From NCBI GenBank assembly GCA_015657435.1, contig JADLKH010000004.1:211038-221386 (forward strand): a DNA stretch of 10,349 nt. Direction: 5' to 3'. The notes beneath the pieces were generated by a model. The model was not told the DNA's origin. It did not search any database and saw nothing but the letters and a program-made list of their open reading frames with translations. The stretch is from Synergistales bacterium (GTDB lineage Bacteria; Synergistota; Synergistia; Synergistales; 79-D21). Below, piece after piece: positions 6,729-10,349 of this stretch (its first letter is position 1; each line of letters opens with the position of its first letter). Made by a program: the position numbers and the translations under genes.

Positions 6729-8295
6729 GGGAAAAGCCCTGCCGAGCCTTTTCGACATCGTGGGTCCCGTCATGACGGGACCATCCAGCTCACACACGGC
6801 CGGAGCTGTTCGGATCGGACTGATGGGCCGGGCCGTCCTCGCCGAAGAGCCCCGAAAGGTGACGATCGGTTTTCACGGGGCGCTGTCGGAGACCTACAAG
6901 GGACATTTCACGGATTCCGGCGTGGTGGCGGGGCTTCTGGGGATGGACGTGGACGATCCGCGGATCCCCCAGGCCCTCGATCTGGCCCGGCAGGCGGGCG
7001 TCCAGGTGCAGGTGAACGCCCGGCCCGAAAGCACGGCCAACCCGAACACCATCGACCTGGAACTCGACGGCGCGCGCGGTTCCGTCTCCGTCTCGGCGAT
7101 CACGGCGGGAGGCGGCGAAATCCTCGTGACCCGCATCGGGGCTTTCCCGGTCCTCCTGCGGGGCAAGGTTCCGGTTGCGATCCTGGAGGGGAAGGGTCTT
7201 TCGGGCGCGGCGAACGAGGTCTTTCGGGCGGCGGGGGAGATCCCCGTACTGCTGCGCGCGGAAGACGGCTCGGCGCAGGCGCTTCTCGTCGAGGGAGACG
7301 GCCTCCCCGGCGCTGCCGGGAGATTGGCGGAACTGGAAGGCGTCGAGCGCGTCCGTCTTCTCCCTTCCCTTTATGACTACGCTCTGGCCGACCCCGAACC
7401 GCTGTTCGACTCCTTCCGGGGTTTCGAAGCGTTCGCGGAGGCCAACGGAATTTCCGCCTCGGGCGCGGCGATCGCCTGGGAATCGAAAAGAAGCGGCCTG
7501 GACGAAAGCGGGGTTCGGCATCGGTTCACCCGGATCTGGAGGGCCATGGTCCAATCCGTGGAAACGGGGCTGGCGGCGAAAAACCGTCTCGTGGGCGGCT
7601 TCATGCCCGGGGACGACGGGATCCGGCTCTGGAAGGCCGTGGAGGAAGGGCGAACCCTTTCGGGGGACATCGTGACGAAGGCGGTGGCCCGCAGTCTGGC
7701 GGCGATGGAGGTGAACGGCTCCCTCGGCTGTGTCGTGGCCGCTCCCACCGCCGGTTCCTGCGGCGTCATGCCCGGAGCCCTCATGTCCGTCGCAGGGGCC
7801 CGAAGACTTCCGGAGGAGGAAGTGGTCGAGGCCCTCATCGCGGGCGCCATGGTGGGCGTTTTGGTGGCCGCACGGGCCCCGGTGTCGGGAGCGCTCGGGG
7901 GATGCCAGTCCGAGATCGGAGTGGCGTCGGCCATGGCCGCATCGGCTCTGGTGCAGCTCGGCGGGGGATCCCCGGAAGCGGTTTGCCACGGAGCGGCGCT
8001 CGCGCTGAAGAACCTCCTCGGCCTGATCTGCGATCCCGTGGGGGGACCCGTGGAGATTCCCTGCATCAAGAGGAACTCCGTGGGCGTGGCCAACGCCTTC
8101 GCGGCGGCCGACATGTCCATTGCGGGAATCAGGAGCGCCATTCCGCCCGACGAGGTCGTGACGGCCCTGCGGAACGTGCAGACCCTCCTGCCGACCGAGC
8201 TGAGGGGGACCATGAAAGGCGGCCTCGGGGTGACGGAAACCGCCGCCCGGTTGAAGGAAGAGTGGCTGGGCAGGATCCGGGGCTGGAAAAACTAG
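6721..8295 (+). CDS. sdaA: Iron-sulfur L-serine dehydratase (L-serine ammonia-lyase), one-chain beta-alpha fusion
   Basis: This 524-residue enzyme should convert L-serine to pyruvate and ammonia in the cytoplasm using an oxygen-sensitive 4Fe-4S cluster. The N-terminal beta domain starts with SLFDIVGPVMTGPSSSHTAG, the SSSHT block being a family hallmark. Residues of about 148-217 form an insert resembling an ACT domain. The alpha domain runs from about 222 to the end and includes NGSLGCVVAAPTAGSCGVMP. Cys395, Cys437 and Cys448 have spacings of 42 and 11, matching the cluster ligands of E. coli SdaA as I recall them (C343, C385, C396). At 524 residues it is longer than one-chain enzymes of about 455. 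It looks like the ACT-bearing beta chain and the alpha chain of two-subunit enzymes joined into one. GTG 6721 is preferred because GGAGG lies 8 bases upstream. It overlaps the opine-dehydrogenase-like gene, so the two are probably translated together. Function is confident; its role in the pathway is inferred. Confidence 0.93.
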   Translation: MDRGKALPSLFDIVGPVMTGPSSSHTAGAVRIGLMGRAVLAEEPRKVTIGFHGALSETYKGHFTDSGVVAGLLGMDVDDPRIPQALDLARQAGVQVQVNARPESTANPNTIDLELDGARGSVSVSAITAGGGEILVTRIGAFPVLLRGKVPVAILEGKGLSGAANEVFRAAGEIPVLLRAEDGSAQALLVEGDGLPGAAGRLAELEGVERVRLLPSLYDYALADPEPLFDSFRGFEAFAEANGISASGAAIAWESKRSGLDESGVRHRFTRIWRAMVQSVETGLAAKNRLVGGFMPGDDGIRLWKAVEEGRTLSGDIVTKAVARSLAAMEVNGSLGCVVAAPTAGSCGVMPGALMSVAGARRLPEEEVVEALIAGAMVGVLVAARAPVSGALGGCQSEIGVASAMAASALVQLGGGSPEAVCHGAALALKNLLGLICDPVGGPVEIPCIKRNSVGVANAFAAADMSIAGIRSAIPPDEVVTALRNVQTLLPTELRGTMKGGLGVTETAARLKEEWLGRIRGWKN

Positions 8296-8342
8296 CGGAA
8301 AACGGCGAAACCGGGCCGGGTGCCGGAAGGAGGAGAAAGAGC

Positions 8343-9335
8343 GTGTCGACGGTACTGTTGAAGCAGGCGGACATCGTGACTCTGACGGACGTGAAGGAAA
8401 TCGTGGGGATCGTGGAGAAGACCTTCAAGGGATTCGGCGAGGGGACGACGATCAACCCGACGAAGGTGGGACTCGACCTGGGTGAGACGGCATCGTACCC
8501 GCCGTACCAGGGGTTCATGAACGCCATGCCGGCCTACGTGGGCTGGCTGGATTCCGCGGGGATCAAGTGGGCGGGAGGATTTCTGGGTGAGAGGAAGAGG
8601 ATGGGCCTGCCGTACGTCACCTCGCTGATCCTCCTGATCGACCCGAAGATCGGGAACTTCAGGGCGGTCATGGACGGGGAGTGGATCACCACCATGCGGA
8701 CGGGAGCCCAGACGGCGGTGGCGCTGAAATACCTGCACAAGGGCACGTCGATCCGACTGGGGCTGTACGGAGCGGGAGCGCAGGGTCACTCGCAGACGCA
8801 GGCGATCGCGGCGGTGTTCGACATCGAGGAGGTGCGGGTATACGACGTGAGCCGTGCGGCGGCGGAGAAATACGCGTCGGACATGAAGGACGTGGTGAAG
8901 GGTCCGATCGTGATCGCGGAGAAGCCGGAGGACGCGGCGTGGGGCGACGCGATCGTGTGCGTGACGCAGTCGAAGGACAAGTTCGTGAAGAACGAATGGA
9001 TCAAGCCCGGGACGATCGTGTTCCCGATGGGCTCCTACCAGGAAGTGGACGACGAGTTCATCCTGAGCGCCGACCGCGTGGTGGTGGACCATGTGGGTCA
9101 GTGTCTGCACCGCGGGGCGCTGAAGGAGCTGGTGGAGGCCGGGAAGTTCGCGGAGAAGGACATCGACGCGACGATCGGCGAGGTGGTGGCCGGCAAAAAG
9201 CAGGGGCGGGTCTTTGAGAAGGATCGCATCCTGTGCATCCCCATCGGGACGGGGGCCATGGATATCGCGGTGGCCACGGTGGTCCTGGAGAGGGCGAAGG
9301 CGAAGGGCCTCGGCGGCAGCTTCGATTTCGTGTAG
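8343..9335 (+). CDS. Ornithine cyclodeaminase / mu-crystallin family protein
   Basis: This 330-residue protein starts at GTG 8343, 9 bases after AAGGAGG (8327-8333). Family marks are a lysine in GIKWAGG (K75), positioned like the substrate-carboxylate lysine, and MRTGAQTAVALKYL with R119. A Rossmann site GAGAQG at residues 143-148 and a GSYQEVDDEF stretch in the later part follow the same plan. Known members include ornithine cyclodeaminase, archaeal alanine dehydrogenase, ketimine reductases and other imine reductases, all NAD(P)-dependent and acting on amino or imino acids. The sequence does not decide among them. Placed after an opine-dehydrogenase-like enzyme and serine dehydratase, an imine/ketimine reductase or alanine dehydrogenase role is as likely as cyclodeamination. 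From about 8386 to 9190 the gene uses GCG, GTG, ACG and TCG codons far more than its neighbours, which prefer GCC and GTC. This hints at a different history. Confidence 0.88.
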   Translation: MSTVLLKQADIVTLTDVKEIVGIVEKTFKGFGEGTTINPTKVGLDLGETASYPPYQGFMNAMPAYVGWLDSAGIKWAGGFLGERKRMGLPYVTSLILLIDPKIGNFRAVMDGEWITTMRTGAQTAVALKYLHKGTSIRLGLYGAGAQGHSQTQAIAAVFDIEEVRVYDVSRAAAEKYASDMKDVVKGPIVIAEKPEDAAWGDAIVCVTQSKDKFVKNEWIKPGTIVFPMGSYQEVDDEFILSADRVVVDHVGQCLHRGALKELVEAGKFAEKDIDATIGEVVAGKKQGRVFEKDRILCIPIGTGAMDIAVATVVLERAKAKGLGGSFDFV

Positions 9336-9387
9336 ACGCAACGGAACGATACAGGCACCGCCAAATCTTTGGAGGAGGGGATCGAGA

Positions 9388-10349
9388 ATGAAGAGATGGA
9401 TCACCGTTTTCATGGCGTTTGCCCTTGTTTTCGGGCTCGTGGCGGCGGGGCCGCCTTCCGCGGAGGCGAAGAACTACAACCTGAAGATCTCGCACATCCG
9501 CCCGGCCGACACCGCCATCGACAAGGACGTGAAATGGCTCGACGCTGAGCTGCAGAAGGCTTCGGGCGGCCGCATCAAGCTGGCCATCTTCCCCGCCGGG
9601 CAGCTGGGCGACTACACGGTCGTCCAGGAGCGCGTCGGGGTCGGGGCCGTCGACATGGCCGTCCAGCCCATGGGCGCCGCGGCGGACAAACGCATGCTCG
9701 TCTCGAGCTTCCCGTACCTGGCCGACAGCTGGGCCTCGGCCCGCAAGATCTACGTCACCGGCAGTCCCCTGATGAAGGAAGTCGGGAACCTGCTCGAGAA
9801 GCAGAACATCAAGCTGGTGGCGGTCTGGCCGGTCTACTTCGGGGGCGTGGCCCTCAAGAAGATGCCCGCGAATCCGCTGGAGCCGAACGTGGCCCAGAAC
9901 GTGAAGGTCCGCGTTCCGCCGATCAAGTCCTACCAGGTCATGGCAGAGGCCTTCGGTTACCAGGCGACCCCGCTGCCCTTCTCCGAAACCTTCACCGCCG
10001 TTCAGACCGGCATCGTGGACGGGGTCATCGGGGCGGGGGCGGAGGGCTACTACTCCAACTTCAGGGACGTCATCAAGTACTACCTGCCGATCAACACCCA
10101 CTTCGAACAGTGGTACCTGGTCATGAACCTCGACCTGTGGAAATCCATGTCGAAGGCGGACCAGGACATCATGGCGAAGGCGACGCAGGAGTTCGAAAAG
10201 AGGCGCTGGGCGGCCGCGGAGAAGGATCAGGCCTACAACGAGAAGCGTCTGGAGGAATACGGCATCAAGGTCATGAGGCCGACCATCAACCAGATCTCGG
10301 CCTTCACGAAGAAGGCCCGCAGCACCGTGTGGCCCCAGATCAAGGGGAC
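9388..10349 (+). CDS. dctP: TRAP transporter substrate-binding protein (DctP), 3' end outside window
   Basis: The first 320 residues of a periplasmic solute-binding protein are present with no stop, so only a short tail is probably missing (family about 330-340). A signal peptide is clear: MKR, a hydrophobic core, then AEA at 25-27 with likely cleavage before K28. The mature part begins with LKISHIRPADTAID and has FPAGQLGDYTVVQERVGVGAVDM, typical of the DctP fold. R175 in VRVPP matches the conserved arginine that grips the substrate carboxylate. The second motif reads QTGIVDGVIGAGAEG instead of the common DGxENP form, so ligand preference may differ from that of C4-dicarboxylate binders. ATG 9388 follows a very strong GGAGGAGGGG (9371-9380). 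It is 52 bases after the OCD-family gene and likely works with the DctQ/DctM at the other end of the operon. Free-standing placement suggests it may be expressed at a higher level than the permease. Confidence 0.93.
   Translation, partial: MKRWITVFMAFALVFGLVAAGPPSAEAKNYNLKISHIRPADTAIDKDVKWLDAELQKASGGRIKLAIFPAGQLGDYTVVQERVGVGAVDMAVQPMGAAADKRMLVSSFPYLADSWASARKIYVTGSPLMKEVGNLLEKQNIKLVAVWPVYFGGVALKKMPANPLEPNVAQNVKVRVPPIKSYQVMAEAFGYQATPLPFSETFTAVQTGIVDGVIGAGAEGYYSNFRDVIKYYLPINTHFEQWYLVMNLDLWKSMSKADQDIMAKATQEFEKRRWAAAEKDQAYNEKRLEEYGIKVMRPTINQISAFTKKARSTVWPQIKG

Noticed and set aside
6790..7989. Long minus-strand open frame opposite the serine dehydratase gene
   Set aside because: It is a shadow of a strongly conserved enzyme gene, with low-complexity Arg/Gly/His composition and no motif.
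8292..9413. Minus-strand open frame opposite the OCD-family gene
   Set aside because: It is a His/Arg/Leu-rich shadow. Long antisense frames are expected where codons end mostly in G or C.
9058..10101. Minus-strand open frame across the OCD gene end and dctP
   Set aside because: It runs through a strong ribosome site and two real genes, and its end is a proline/arginine-rich artefact.

Overview
The window is high-GC, tightly packed bacterial DNA with every supported gene on the + strand. It holds two transcription units separated by a 418-base gap with a strong intrinsic terminator and a probable promoter. GC-ending codons, a very TRAP-rich and amino-acid-oriented gene content, and a DctP with a classical Gram-negative-type signal peptide suggest an anaerobic, amino-acid-fermenting bacterium. 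Synergistota is my best guess and some Deltaproteobacteria would also fit. This is inference from gene content, not from a marker gene.

Unit 1 (1-3421) looks like the end of a surface-polysaccharide locus. It contains the C-terminal end of an asparagine-synthase-like protein (2-364), a GT-B-like 'surface carbohydrate biosynthesis' gene (361-1697) and a second, complete asparagine-synthase-like gene (1694-3310). The three are joined by ATGA stop/start overlaps, and a hairpin plus T-run follows at 3392-3421. The two asparagine-synthase-like proteins are clearly related at their C-termini. The complete copy has the ATP-pyrophosphatase loop SGGADS but no N-terminal cysteine nucleophile, so it is unlikely to be a normal glutamine-using asparagine synthetase. 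Amide formation on a surface glycan is a reasonable guess. The middle gene carries a one-base frameshift in a C5 tract at 738-742: adding one C restores a continuous 445-residue protein.

Unit 2 (about 3600 to beyond 10349) is a TRAP-transporter catabolic operon: dctQ (3729-4262), dctM (4274-5584), an octopine/opine-dehydrogenase-family gene (5607-6728), a one-chain iron-sulfur L-serine dehydratase (6721-8295), an ornithine cyclodeaminase/mu-crystallin-family gene (8343-9335) and dctP (9388 to past the window end). The transporter genes bracket three enzymes that all act on amino-acid C-N or C-O chemistry. The simplest model is import of an amino-acid-derived carboxylate (an opine, imino acid or N-substituted amino acid) by TRAP. 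NAD(P)-dependent cleavage or reduction by the opine-dehydrogenase and OCD-family enzymes would follow, with serine deaminated to pyruvate and ammonia. The substrate cannot be read from the sequence. This operon is the best candidate for an undescribed system here. No RNA genes, CRISPR arrays or mobile elements were seen.
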